A program made the position numbers and the translations under genes. DNA of 64,000 nt from Rhea pennata (Eukaryota > Chordata > Aves > Rheiformes > Rheidae): positions 14,956,666 through 15,020,665 of the forward strand of contig NC_084663.1 of the NCBI RefSeq assembly GCF_028389875.1, written 5' to 3'. This document shows, piece by piece, positions 47,405-60,193 of the stretch. Every line of letters begins with the position of its first letter. Positions within the stretch are counted from its first letter, which is position 1. Below the pieces are notes generated by a model that searched no databases, was not told the origin of the DNA, and was given only the letters and a program-made list of their open reading frames with translations.

Positions 47405-50400
47405 TGTATATTTTTTATATATATAATGCATGCGCGTAGCCAAGGCCTACAGTGCTAAAACCTGAACCATGTGATACAGAGGTGTTCAATATGCATTCAT
47501 AAATAGAATTTTAAGACTTCAAAGCCAGTGAGTTTAGAGGACACTGGACTAAAACAAAACAAAACAAAAAAACACCACACGTTTTACACTATCTTACACA
47601 CTCTGGCAAAGGTCTTAAAATATCTTATGGAGCAAACACTGAACAAGAAATCTGATGTGTGATACAAGTATAAAAAAGTTTTCCATCCAGTTTTGAGGGA
47701 AAGAGTAGCATGCAAAGGTCCCCTGCTCTACATAACCTGTTGTCTGGTCAGTAGTCTCCAGAGCTGTTTTAACAGCAGAGGAAAGGACAGTTTGGTATGT
47801 TTATTTCAATAGAGACACTTTTGCAAAGTTCAGCAAAGATTAGGTGCATCAGTGCATTTTTCTAGTTCTCTAATATTATGTCCATGATGTCAAGAATAAC
47901 TTAAAGGCCTCTTAGCAAATCTCAGGCAGAAACTAGCCTGTGTGTAATACAACTATATGATAGCAAAACCTATCTCCAAACCCAGAACAGACTGGGCTTT
48001 AATGCACCTAAATGTTAACAGATCTTACAAAATTAGAAATTTTAAAGTATCCATCAATTATAAAACTCTCACTTACTTCCACATCTGTGAATTCAAATGT
48101 TTTTCTACCATGGAGTTTAGTGCGAATCGAAAATGGTCCCATCTTCTATCAAAAACATAGTACCCTCTTCCCATTAAGCGACTGCCATATGAACAAAACT
48201 GAAAGAAAAAAACATTTTGGTGTGTTCTATAAATTAAAAAAATATTGATACATTATAAACTATTATTTATAGATCAAGAAACATACGTATTATACAGAAA
48301 AAAAACTTTAAAAAGGTATTTTCCACTATCTACAGTATAATTGATTTTTGTATGACATATGAAATACATGCCTAATGTTTCAGGTTATTGTAAAGTATAC
48401 TTCATACTTCACTAACAATTCAGTTTACTCTCAGGTAGCTATATGTAGCAGAGAATATATATAAATCCTTAGGTACTCTTAGGAGAGCAATTCTGGCTAA
48501 TACTACTACTACTGCCTCAAAAACTCTGTTATGCTATTCTGTGCACATTAATCTCATAATTCTGTAAGAGGAATCAAAATAGAGCTGAAGAGGAAAAAGA
48601 CTCAATGGGACTATCTTTAGCATCTATTTCATAAAGAAACAAACTAATGACATTTCAGTAAAAGAAAACAAAGCATCACCTATGGCACATCCTCTACAAA
48701 AGGGCACCCAATACACTCTTCAGAATGTATGAAAAATCAACCAAAGGACAAACAAATATTTTCTGAATTCTGCAAAACTCAGGAGTATCTGCATCATTTC
48801 TTCTGTAAAACTTTCTGAATTAATTTTAAACCACAGTTAAAAGGTATTTGGGGGGAAGATCTACCCTTTCTTTTAGGTCATTCTTACTGATCTCACATTA
48901 GGTAGAGAAGTGCCGTTTGCGAAAGAGAGAGACTTACTATAAATCATTGTGTTTTCACGATAGCTCTGCAATGTGTAGGGAAAAAGTCAAACACTGGCAA
49001 GAGGAGAAGCTACTGATGCAGTAAAAGCAGCAGCAGTTTATACTACTTTTCAGCTGATCAGACAGTGAGGGTGTGACTAACTTTTTATCTTCAGTCTGTT
49101 TCATAGCAAGGTTAAACAAATTATTATAAACCACCATCTAGTCGAAAAACTAACCTCGCTTTGCAGTCAAACAGCTCAGTTAACACTGAGAGGTAGTTTA
49201 TGAAGCTACTGCCTTTTCACTGTTGATTACTACACCACTTAGTTGAGAGAAGAAGTATCTAAGGAAAACTCTTAGGACACCTTTATATCAAATTTAGCAA
49301 GGCAGTTTAAACTGCTGAAGGTGATTAAAATCAATCTCTTCTGACTTCACATCAACATGAACTAGAAGCACTTGCACTATCAATAATTGCTTCAGTTGAG
49401 ACCTGCTAACTAAGATTTCAAAGAAGAGATGAAGCAGTCAGATTTGCCTTGCAACAGCACTAGAATCCTACAACAAAATGACTAGTGGTGCTGACAACCA
49501 TGCCTCACTGATCACGCCTACACAAGAACTGGCTGGATTTGGATTATTCTTTAAATTGTGTGGACACAAGTGCAGTGAGCCTTGAGCATTCAATTCATAA
49601 GGAAGGAGCAGGCCAAAAAGCTCACCAGGCCAAACATGCATGGTAGACGTGAGCAAAGATCAGCATTCTCTAGGAACAAAAATAAGGGGAATACAGAACT
49701 ACGAGGCAAGCAGGAGGCTACTGGATATCATTTTGTTATACGGAATATAATAAGAATTCTTATCTACTAGCTAAGAACCATATATGCAGTTTCATCTCAT
49801 TTCTGTTCATCTAATTTTTTGTAGTGTCCTACCTTTACACATTCTCCTTTACTCCAGGAAAGACAGACAAAGTTACTGTTATCACAGTACTTAATTTTAC
49901 TGTGCACATCATATAGAAAGCATACAGCTGAGCATTCACTAACTGGATTCCTTGATCTTTATGAGAAGTGACTGCTCAAAAGTTCAATAGTTCTCCCATT
50001 ACTTCTTGTATTGTACTATGTAAACAAATACACACTGCAGATAAAATGCCATATGACAGCCCTTACTCCTTACAATAAAATTTGTTACTAATTTGGGGAA
50101 AGACAGAAGAGCTGCCAGAGAAACACACACTTAAGCCACTTCCAGAGCAGATGGGCTATGCTGTGCTGTACCCTCTCCATTTCTAGACGAATGAAGCAAT
50201 AGCTTCTATGTCCAGATATATTTACATAAATGATACTTAATTATTGCTTCAAAACAAACTACAAAAATGAGTTACAAAGCACTGTAGTAACACTTTGCTG
50301 CCATATGATTTTCTGAGCTATAACCAGTCACAAGGGTTAATTTTATAAAAACTGAGACAAAGATTATTGGTTCATGTTATTTTTAAAACAATGCAACTCT

Positions 50401-53400
50401 TCTCAGTTTAGCAGAATTATGCCTGATTTACAGTCTACTGAGACAAAGGTCTAGAACTACAACTTCATTTTATTTTCTGTTTCTCATCCTGTCCTGAAGC
50501 CTAGTAATGTCACATGCACTGACCAGTCTTATCCTCCTATCTTAACCAATCCATACCACTGTTTTCTGTCTGATGTAGTTGTCCTTTTCAGAATACATTT
50601 TTTGGGGACATAAGGTCATAATTCCTTACATTTTTACTAAATTGTATCTTTTTTTCTCCCCTCCCTCATCACACAAGAATTACAGCCAGGCATGCCAGAG
50701 ACAGAGACATACCCCAAGAGGTCTGGGATGGTGTCCAGAAAAATGACAGTCTAATTTCTCAGATTCTTCAGCTCCATCCACTTCTCCTTCATCACTGGAT
50801 AATCTGCTAGTTAAATCTCCTCCCACAGAAGGCAATGGCAGTTCTGGTACATACCCACTGTGGTTTGAAGAACTGTTGCTGTTGATGCTATTTGCAGATG
50901 ATGGTCTAGAAGGAGAAAATACATTTTAAAACCAGTGTTCAAAAGGCTCTGTAAAACCACTTGCCAGAGGCAAACTTCAAGTAAATTATGCAAGAAATGA
51001 ACATACACAGAAGGAAAGTAAAAGATAAAGAATACCTGGCATTTGGTCTTGTCAGAAAGACGTCATGGGTTATCATCAAGTTAATGTTAATGAAAGTACA
51101 TTTGTATTGCTTGAAATTACATTGGAAATTTGCCATAAAGCTGAGTTTAAGATTTTCAGAGAGGCAAAATATATTAAAAATGCAAACAAAAATAAGATGT
51201 GTAACATCTGTTTACATACCACCATTACTGTGCTACCGGATAAATCCTGAAAGTCCAGCTATGAAATTTTATTTCATACAAAAGTTCTACTTACATCAGT
51301 ATAGTAAATATAACAGGAGTGTTTGGCTTACTTGCTCTACAGCTAGTTTAGTAAATGAAGAAACTGGAAGCACCTCCTAGAGCGTGTATGTTTTCTTTAC
51401 CTTTGCTAAAACTCAATAAAACAAAGAGGGAATGTCTCTGCACCACCAGGGTGCAATGGTGCCCTGCCTTTCAAAATAAACTTGTAAACGAGCCAAATTA
51501 GAAGGGGAGATGAGAAGGATTCTTAATTACTGTCTATACAAGCAAGTATGTGATGTACGCAAACTCTTTGAGATTGGAGGACATGTTCACACTGAGCAAG
51601 ATCGGAAGATTAAAAAAACGAGCTATCATTTAGTCCTCAGTAATCTAGTAAATTTATGCTATCAGGACATAGCACGAGCCTGTGGACAGATGACCTCTTC
51701 TGAACTGAGCAGGCATTGCTCAACAATGTCCAACTACTAGAAATTACTGCTGCGGTAGCTCTTCAGGGGACAGATTGTGCGAGTGCTCCTTAGCTGTCTT
51801 CAGGAAAAGTCGGCCAGGTCAAGCTAAGTCACTTGAAGTAAAACCAGCAAACTGCTGCAGCAGACCAGGAAGCACTCCCAGAACCTCCTCCAGTACCAGA
51901 GCTGCAGGCTTGCTGAGTCCCAGCAGAGAGCCAGGCTGCTTTTCTCTGGCACAGCTGCTTGCAAAAGCAGACAAGATGACAGAACAGAGGTACTGCAGTA
52001 GAAACAAGCATGAGTTGTATAAACACAAAATGTAACTACTAAAATCATCTTCCTCACATATCATTCTACCTTTCTTTGGGAATTCTTCACCTGGCTCTCA
52101 CTGAATCCCATGCAAGTTTTGTTTGACTGTAACGCCTACTAAAAACATCTGCCAGTCCCTCTGTGCCCCCCTCTATGTAAGGGCCATATAAGATCCTTCT
52201 TTTAATGATAATTATGTAGGCTTCTCACCAACTTACTTACATGTATTCTTTTATTGCCCATTCACTTAAAGTCCTGCAATACCCATCTCTGTCATGGTAT
52301 GGCTAAAACTTCACTATGACTTGATGAACATATAGAAAACACTGGAAATGGCTGTTTCCGAATAAAAATGGCGAAAGCAGATGTAGCAAATATCTGTTTG
52401 AGACAGGGACAGTATCTTTGTACAAATGCCCCTAAATAGGCACCCAAACCTAACTTAAGCCTTCTGGAAAGAAAATAAACAATAAAGAAAATAAACACCC
52501 AACTAGCTTAGCTATTCCAGCCAAAACTAGTACAGAAGAAAATATACGAGAAGTTTATCAGGCAATAATTAGAATTCAGTTGATTCAGGAACTCATACTA
52601 GTTCTTGTAAATGTGAAAGAGTTTCACTGATGTCTTTAGAAGTTTGGATTGTCTCTCTGAAGCCTGTTTTTGGATTGTCTTTCTAAAGTCTGTTTTGTCC
52701 AGAAAGAAAAATCTTCTAAATGGGGAATGATATACTCCAAACAGTTTCAAATTAATAGCTTTGAAACCCAGATGTTTATATCTTCACTTACACTAAATTA
52801 CACCTTTCTTCACAAGTTATTCCACTAATAGCACCAGTGAAGTATCTGCAGAGGAAATTTCTACTTAAACGTGAAAATTTGGTCCTCCAGTACCTGTCCC
52901 GATTCATCTAAACAGACTCTTATTCCAAAATGTGTCAGAATATTCTGAATATAAGTGTTTTTAACTATTACTGATGATTTTAGCCAAAACATCCAGCTAG
53001 TGTGACATTCAGAAGAGAGGATGGGCACCACTACTTACTCCATTTCCAGTCAGGCAATAGGTACTGTAGAGAGATTTATGTTAACCTAAGTGTATTTTAT
53101 ATTTTCTACTGCTGAAACTCTTATATTAATATATATTTAATCATTCAATAGCACAAAAAAGTACAGAATGTATACTGCATAAGCTGTACACAAGAGTAAA
53201 GTATTTGTTACAGTGACATCAGAATGCAGCAGTTCACACTGAAGAACCACTTACCTTGGAAGTGCAGAATTTGGTGGTCTAGATTTTGCAGGAGAAGTTA
53301 CTTTAGATTCTTGCCCAGAGTTCACTGAAGATCCTGACAGAGAGTCTTGTGCTGGTGTGGGCTGGCTCTGATAGCTTTCCCTTATAGATGTTGGATGCTC

Positions 53401-56400
53401 TTTGTCTTTTGCAACTTCTTTTTCCCTGGACCGAGCTTTGTGTTCAGCTAGAAGGATGTCAAACTGTTTTTTACGGCCTGGAACTGCTCGTCGATGGTTA
53501 AGTGAATGAGTCTAAAAATAGGGTGGTTAAAAAGTATTTGTGTGTGCATGATATTGTTTGTAAGTCCTCTATACTTCTGATACACTACAACTCTAAAAGA
53601 TAAAAATCTACTTTAAACAACTTTAGGCACAGTTATGGAAATAAAGCTGTTATACCACATTATCTTTGATAATTTTTGAAGTCATTCACAAGAAATCCCA
53701 ATGTCAATGCTAAAATCACTTTTTGCAACAATTTTCATAATATATACTACTGACTTACCTTTTCTAAGGTAGTAAATGTTATTCCAATAATTTTAGTACA
53801 TAATATTAAGAAATAAAACCACTGTAGCTCTTAGCTTACAATGAAAAATTGGTTTGATTAGATTGAAAAATATGAATACATAGTGAAGCAAATTATCTGA
53901 TTATCTCTACTGACAGGCAACACATACACATATAAATGTTCGTTATAAATGTTGTTGCTACTCTTTGACATGATCCTTATTATTATCATAAGGGCAGCCT
54001 ACAAGTAATTTCTTGTGGGAAAATCACGTTCATTTTAACTAAAAATTGACTATAACACTGTTGTACACATGAACCAAAAAAGGAGCATTTTAAATAACAC
54101 TCGTGCTTCTACATGAAACATTAATGCCTTCTGCATAACAAAATGATAAGAAGAAAAACATCTTTTTAAAAATATCAGTGGAATAATGCAGATGCTCTGA
54201 TTCAAAGAAACAGAATTACTCAAAAGAATTACCTGAGGACAGCGTCTGAATACCATACCCATTGTCTGTAAGACAGGAGCAGGTATGACCTCTCAAACTA
54301 CTGTGGTGGGATTTAAACTATAACAAAGCATCTGATATTTTATCTTCTAAGAAAAATACCTTGCAGGTGAGCGATCTTGTGCAAGGTTTCTTTGTTTCAG
54401 GATCCAGTACTCCACAGTGTTTATTTGGGTCAAATTCTCTTTCTGTTTGAGGACAGGAAAAAAAAGGGGGAGGGGAAGGGGAGGGAAAAAGATTATTCCA
54501 GAAATTTTAACCAGGCATAACTTTTGCCTGATAGTGCTTGATTTAACCAGGCCCAACTTGAACCACCATGCCCAACACCAGCACCCTGTAATAGTGCCAC
54601 GTGAGTCATTAATACAATTAAGCATTTTTTTATCCTTACATGTTTCATATTATTCAGAGCAGGATTTCAACCACAGGCTTCATCGGAGTAAGGCTGTGTG
54701 CTCCAAGCACAGGCCTAAGTGACCTGCCTCTGAGTTCACGTCTCTCACGTCTCACCGCTAGCTCCCTCTGAGGAGCATTTGCGAATCTGGCCTCTGAGTT
54801 TGGCTGCCTAATTTAAGATACCCACAGAGAACATATCACACATGTTTAACGTTATGTCTCTGAAACACTCAAACTCTGAAAATCAACCAATGGTGTCTGA
54901 AAAGGTAAATACAAGATTACTAGGGCCATTAGGGAAAAAAAATCTAGATCTCTTTTTCAGGAAGTACAAAAGTGTGTTAGTTCGTATTTCCCGAAGTCAC
55001 TAAGCTTAAAGTTTATAACAATTTTGAAAAAGATTGTTTAATCATTAACAACACTAAAACTGCATTTAATATTTAATGTGGTATATTTGCATATTTCGGT
55101 CATTAATATTTTAATACCACATATAGCATCACCTCCTTTAGATTAGGTTTAACGTAATATTAGGTTTTGTACTACAGGACAGCAACAAAAACATGGATGT
55201 ATACTTTTTAGTTTATGCCACCAAAAAAACTACAATTATCTTTACATACCTAGACATCATATGTTATCAGTGGCAAGGCTGATTTGTTTTAATTTGATAG
55301 TGGAATATAAACTATTTGCCGAAGTCTATTTTAACTAGACAATTGTGTTGTATTCAGAGATAATAAACACTTCTACTTAAATACAATTTAAAATCTAAAA
55401 ACTCTTTATGAACAAAAAAAATCAGTGCCAAGACGGAGAAAGAAATTCACAGCTATACTAACATGCTGAGACAGCCTCATAGTAGCAGAGTAACTAGAAG
55501 AAGAAACTGGACGCCAGGTAATCTATATTAGACAACTCCCATCTTCCAGACATCAGCATTACTAATGGTAATAGTAGCAGTATTGTGCTATCTGGACTTA
55601 AAATGATAAAGTAAACATTAAATAAATGGTTATGTTATTGGCTTAGCAGCAGAGATGTACCAAAAAGTGATCTTGGAAAAACAGTTGGCTGTATATCTTT
55701 TGGTGAAACGCAGAAGGAACTCACAGCTGTCACAAGTAGTTATAGGTGCTGTGACTTTCACAGCACAGCAGAAACAAAAATGTATCTGTGTTTGACTAAA
55801 AAAAAAAAGATTTTTTTACCTAATAGATGAGAATGTGTGTTTACATTCCCTACCCTAGTTTTTGAGTTTATAATGTGCCTATCACAGCTTCTTGAATCAT
55901 CTGCCTAAAATCTTTCAATACAAATTTAAAAATAAACTGAACAAAATATATGGATTCATAAATATGCACTTGAATAAAAAATGCCATTAAGAGTGTCCTG
56001 ATCAGGCAAGACTTTCAGGACTGATTATAGGAGAAGTCAGTTTTATAGGAAGCCATATAGAGGTAAAAATCAACATAAATTGGAGCCTGAAGTGGAAGCC
56101 TCTGCCGTCTACAGAACAAAATAACATGCTCTCTCTGAGAAAATACTAAGCAAACAGGAAACCGCTTCTCCTGGCTGAAGCTTATATGGACTTTTCAGAG
56201 GAGTCATAAATTGTTAGCTACAGATGTGCCTGGCTTGGGCAACATGTTAAATGAAGATCACTGTCTTCTTATTGATAATGAAATACACTTTCTGACTACT
56301 TTTATATTAGGTAATCCATAACATGAGACTCCCCAGGCCCTCGTACACAAGCACACTTTGGGAATGCTGTTTCTCCAGAACGGATCCCACCTAATCACAT

Positions 56401-56567
56401 TCAGTGGTCAGAGCGAAGCAGCATTAGAGCTCTACCTAAAGAAAAGGTAGGGTCAGAAGTTAACTGTCTCAAACTCCTGTTTGCAACAGAAAAAACAGTC
56501 CTGGTTTAAATTGGACATCTGTATTCTTACCTTCTTAGCTTTACCCCTGAGGAAACAGGAACTAAAT

Positions 56568-56598
<31 letters not shown>

Positions 56599-59500
56599 CC
56601 CCCCAATTTGCTGTTTGGTGACACTGATCTACTTGTGCTGGGCAGCTACAGACTGTCTTTTGTGGTTCCATGAGCTGTTTCCTCTCTTGCCTGCAACAGC
56701 TCTCCTGAAAGGAGGGCACGTTCATTCATCACCCACACAACCACTAACTCTCAGCAAAGAAAGCAATTTTAGCCACAGTCAGGAATGGGATGAGAGAAAG
56801 TGGAGGTTGCTAAAAAGGAAAGAAAACGATGTAAACCAGCCAGACTTATTACAAAGCTCAAAAATTAACAGCTGTACAGTTCCACAGCAGAGAACTGAAG
56901 GGATCTTAAATTTCCCAGTCACCTTTTCATTCTTTCTATGTGAAAGAAATTAAATCTGTATTATAGCTAAAATAATCATCTCATTGACCGTCCAAGATCT
57001 TTATGTCAGCCTTTGTAGAGTTCTGTATAGTAACAGAGAGGCATTCATCCTACTGACACAATCTACATAAAATTTATAGTGTTTACAGAACTTCTCTGTT
57101 ACTTGCATCATCACTAATTTATTATTTCCTCAATATGTGAGACAACAGGAGCAAGATTTAATGGATTCTAAATCTGATGAGAAAAGCTTTTTTTAAAAAA
57201 ATCATGGATTTGATAACCATTTAAAAGTAAACTAACATCCATCAGAGTACTGAACAGTCCTACGCAGAGCCTTAGCCTATTTAGAAGTTTCCACTAGTGA
57301 AACTTCCCTGGTCCTGAAGAGACAGTGAACGACAGCTTACAGATGGAGTAACGATGGAGCGTCACCTCCATGGAACAAAGCAAGCAGCTTGAAGGAAGGC
57401 CCCACAGAAATGATTCACCTTTATGAACACAGTGCAGTGAGCACTCACACTGAGTAAGCCCAAATATCACCTACAGTCCTGTGTCACTACAGGTAGTGCG
57501 TGACATAAGGAAAGCAAGCATCAGTTTCAGCTGCCTAAGAAACTATTCAAAACTGATTATTAAAAAAATTAAAAATCTAAAAAAAGCTTCAGAACATTAA
57601 AGGAAAGAATGGCTTAAAAGAAATCAGTATTTTAAATTAATTGTAAAATATACTATATATAGTTACTCATTAGACTAACAAATTGGATCTTACTACATGA
57701 CACTGAAGGTATAAAAGCCAAATTGCTTCTCATTTTTTAGCTTTGTGGAATTCTATCATGAACAACTGTTTTGTTTTCTTATAAGCCACCTTTAACTAGT
57801 TAAGAAAGAAATCACTGCCCTGCATGCTTTAAGGCAATGGCATTGTTCCACGCCACACACAGCCCTAGCAAACACACCTCTCACTGCTTTGGAGTCAAGC
57901 CATGGTAGCTGTACCATAGAGCTAACTGCCAAATTCGAAAACATGAAAAAAAAAAAAAAACCCAAACCAACTGGTATTCAGTAAAAAAAAAGGGGGGGGG
58001 CATACTCATATTATTATCTTGTAAAACTTGGTTCATAACTAGTGCACATTTAGAAAATCATGTGAATTAACTTTCTGTCAAACAGATGATCTAATTTGGT
58101 TCATGCTGCCATTAGTAAAATTAGTTTTTCAGTACACACAAGAAGTTCCTGCCCAAATCAGAAAGTACTGCCAGTAGATGAATAGGCCCTACACAGCTTC
58201 TGAAGCAGGAAACTTGATTCAGTTACTTTTGCTTTAAAAAACAAACAAAAAGCCCACCACCTCAAAACGCTTTGTTTCTTTTCATTCAGAACAAAAATAT
58301 GTTTTCAGCTTTAGGGGGGCAAACTCTGTACTCACTGCCCAACAGTTGGCATGGGTAACTCCTGGGAACTCCAAAGAGAAAATAAGAAAAAATTCTTCCT
58401 GCAGAATGGGTGGCAACAGGCCCTTTCTAACCAACTCTGTGGTCCCACAATGCTTCTGCCTGTGCTTCAGCGGCAGATTTGCACGGGAACCTTCACCCTC
58501 ACTCCTGACCGCCTTTGGACTTCCAGGGCATTCCCACTCAACCCCCCTCTCCCATCTTCCAGAAAAAGACTGAGATCCCAACTCTATAAATTTCTTACTT
58601 CACTCATATACGAATCATGGGCAGAGGTGGGGAAGAAGGTTTATGACTTGTAAGATTTCCCCAGATTTCTTCCTAGAATTTCCCAATATTTACAAGCAGA
58701 ATGAACATTATTAAAACAAATTATGACTTGGTGAATGATGTCATCTTAGACAAATACAAAATTGCTCTGCTGTTATTAGAGCAATATTTCATTCCCTCTC
58801 TTATTAGAATGAAAATTGCCTTTTTGCTAGAATTACAAATGAAATTCTGTAAACAATGTATACTCTCTACAGTCTCATCCCTTTTAAAGATGTAGCAACG
58901 CAAAATTATTTGTTATTTTCAGAGAGCAAGATTAACCACTGTATTTCTTCACAGTGCAGTTAATATATTAAGAAAATGTTTAGCATAGGCCCAACATTTA
59001 ATGTGAAAGACTGATGATATACCTCATGGCCATGTATTTTTCAAGTGGTGGAAGTTACATTTTTCAGTGCAACTGTCTCTAAATTTTGTTACATTAATGT
59101 CCTAAATCTCAACTTTTCAACTTGATCATATTACTGTACAAGGAATACTAGGATCATCACTCAACTTAGGAATTTTCTTGTCTACTGCAAATAGGTTCAA
59201 ATTATATAATAAGTTAAAATGAGGAGACCACCTTCGTTTTATTCGATTTATTCTCTTAAAATGTTACATTGATCCTGCTGGCTATCTGAGAAATGCATCA
59301 CACAGCCTAATCCTAAGTAAAATGTGTATTTTGGAAATATTTTACAAATGAGAGTTTGAAAGCTCTTTATTCACATATGCAGAACAGCATCCTACAACGA
59401 AGAACTAAAACAAATCCAGCCTACAGCATTTTATTAGCATATTGTTTCTAAGCTATGGAAATATTCATGAAGACTGATGAACTACCTCAAAACGTGAACT

Positions 59501-59798
59501 ACAACATCACTCACCTGAAAGTCTTTTGTAAGGCTTGTTACTGCTTTTAGTGCCATTTTGGTGTTTCTTGTCTATTGATGGAGCTATGATTCCTTTGCCG
59601 TTCAGAATCTTTTCTGGTGATGGTGGCACTGACTTAGATGTCAAACCAGATTTAACCAAAGTTGGAGCAGGTATGGTGGATGAAGAGGCTGAGGAGGAGG
59701 TGATGGTGGTAGTGGTTGCAGAATTCATTTTAACATTGGCACCATCTGCCTTCACTAGGTTAGGAATTTTCTCTAGACTGACTACTGGAACAGGAACA
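36050..59798 (-). CDS. ATXN7L1: ATXN7L1, ataxin-7-like protein 1, C-terminal part; 5' exons outside window
   Basis: A nuclear paralogue of ataxin-7, the anchor of the SAGA deubiquitinase module; its own role is little studied. Eight coding exons run down the minus strand: 59515-59798, 54360-54442, 53255-53511, 50713-50905, 48077-48198, 43827-44766, 39299-39373 and 36050-36091. All are in phase, 1996 nt in total. The first carries VPVVSLEKIPNLVKADG and SVPPSPEKILNGKGI. The SCA7 zinc motif spans two exons: HCGVLDPETKKPC, TRSLTCK, then THSLNHRRAVPGRKKQ, with spacing C-x10-C-x5-C-x2-H. The 48077 exon encodes RLMGRGYYVFDRRWDHFRF. The 940-nt exon is Ser/Lys/Pro-rich, with serine runs and the basic patch SEGKKRKN. 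Two tiny exons finish with IGKNSSVALSQSSPSS and RTGRIRTLP-stop, which matches the mammalian C-terminus as I recall it. Confidence 0.96.
36740..36840 (-). mobile_element. ancient interspersed repeat remnant (class uncertain)
   Basis: On the minus strand the order is GACCTGAAGAAGGGTTTGTA, then AAAAGCTTGTC, then CCAACTATTGGTGGTTTAAT. This resembles a repeat that I remember from reptile genomes, where CTGAAGAAG precedes an AAAGCTTGTC block and then TTGGTCCAATAAAAG. I cannot name its class with confidence. Confidence 0.45.
38263..38288. repeat. A26 homopolymer
   Basis: An uninterrupted A run on the plus strand in an ATXN7L1 intron (U run in the transcript). Confidence 0.9.
38540..38570. repeat. 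inverted repeat, 10-bp arms
   Basis: TATCAAGAAT (38540-38549) pairs with ATTCTTGATA (38561-38570) around an 11-nt loop, about 70 bp from the tandem duplication. Confidence 0.8.
38642..38747. repeat. 53-bp tandem duplication in ATXN7L1 intron
   Basis: The unit beginning AAGTAACAAAATTACTCATC occurs at 38642-38694 and 38695-38747. I see one clear difference within the first 50 bp (GGTACGATGG versus GGTATGATGG), and the last few bases diverge. Confidence 0.93.
42225..42310 (-). mobile_element. MIR-like CORE-SINE fragment (tentative)
   Basis: The plus strand CAAGTCACTGGGAGAGTTAG followed by AATTTGACTCAGGACCTCCTG resembles the reversed core of an ancient MIR element. It is short and diverged. Confidence 0.4.
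42844..42877. repeat. A34 homopolymer
   Basis: An uninterrupted A run on the plus strand in an ATXN7L1 intron. No adjacent SINE body was recognised. Confidence 0.9.
43340..43425 (-). mobile_element. MIR-like CORE-SINE fragment (tentative)
   Basis: The plus strand ATTTTACATAGGTGAGAAAT, then GAGGTGACTTGCAAAACATT, then CAGCAACAGGTTTGGG follows the order of the reversed MIR core (acagatgagaaa, tgacttgcc, cacagc). Confidence 0.5.
46250..46400 (+). mobile_element. MIR-like CORE-SINE fragment (tentative)
   Basis: CAACTTTGAACAAGTTGCTT, then TCTCAGTTTCCTTATTTGTA, then AAGAAGGGGCAATAATCTTA follows the sense order of the MIR core and 3' part (caagttactt, ctcagtttcctcatctgtaaaa, gggataat). Confidence 0.55.
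47340..47425. repeat. TA/CA dinucleotide microsatellite
   Basis: Mixed (TA)n and (CA)n tracts, 47345-47405, followed by a further TA stretch. Confidence 0.9.
48199..50712 (-). other. ATXN7L1: ATXN7L1 intron
   Basis: About 2.5 kb of AT-rich intron. Nothing recognised. Confidence 0.7.
50906..53254 (-). other. ATXN7L1: ATXN7L1 intron with GC-richer patch
   Basis: About 2.3 kb. The part at 51775-52000 is GC-richer with overlapping short ORFs in several frames, none spliced into a known protein. A diverged 26-bp duplication lies at 52643-52694. Confidence 0.65.
52643..52694. repeat. 26-bp diverged tandem duplication
   Basis: TTTGGATTGTCTCTCTGAAG... at 52643-52668 is followed by TTTGGATTGTCTTTCTAAAG... 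at 52669-52694, with a few substitutions. Confidence 0.8.
53512..54359 (-). other. ATXN7L1: ATXN7L1 intron splitting the SCA7 motif
   Basis: An 848-bp AT-rich intron between the exon ending in CK (54360) and the exon starting TH (53511). Nothing else was recognised. Confidence 0.75.
54443..59514 (-). other. ATXN7L1: ATXN7L1 intron
   Basis: About 5.1 kb. It contains the T28C6 run (56571-56604), A15 and G8-like runs near 57945-58000, and a GC-richer stretch at about 58310-58600 with ORFs on both strands but no recognised product. No exon of a known gene was seen. Confidence 0.65.
56571..56604. repeat. T28 followed by C6
   Basis: An uninterrupted T run switches to C, all pyrimidine on the plus strand. 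Confidence 0.9.
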
Positions 59799-60171
59799 CT
59801 GCAAAACCAAAGAAAAATCTTCAAGTTGTGTTTTCTGTACCACAGATTTACAATTCCTTAACTCCCTTCCACAAATATAAAAACTTTTGATGCAAGTGAC
59901 ATAACATCTTGGGACTAGACTAAAATGAAATACTTAGTACCATCAGTCACTCTTTTTGTTCAATCAAATGTTTACAAAATCAGCCTTTTTTAAAGCTTGG
60001 CAAGGTAGAGAACTATGAAAATGAAACTTCACATTTTTCAAGATCCACTTCCCTGCTACTAGGAAACAAAATAAGCCTTTGGTACTAAGTAAAACATATC
60101 CCCTTACATATATGGTCTCATGCCTTTAATACAAGTACATATTGTATATGTGCATGCTATACAAGACTCAC

Positions 60172-60193
60172 GATGATGATGATGATGATGATG
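60172..60193. repeat. (GAT)7 microsatellite
   Basis: Seven perfect GAT units in an intron. Confidence 0.95.

Larger units (their letters stand above)
44767..48076 (-). other. ATXN7L1: ATXN7L1 intron
   Basis: About 3.3 kb, AT-rich. It contains a MIR-like element (46250-46400) and TA/CA microsatellites near 47125 and 47340-47425. No exon was seen. Confidence 0.7.

Noticed and set aside
51775-52064. Cluster of short ORFs in a GC-richer intronic patch
   Set aside because: Four overlapping frames, none with splice support or recognised product.
58282-58653. Possible alternative first exon of ATXN7L1 in a GC-richer patch
   Set aside because: No CpG island, no clear donor joining the exon at 54442 in phase, and no recognised peptide.
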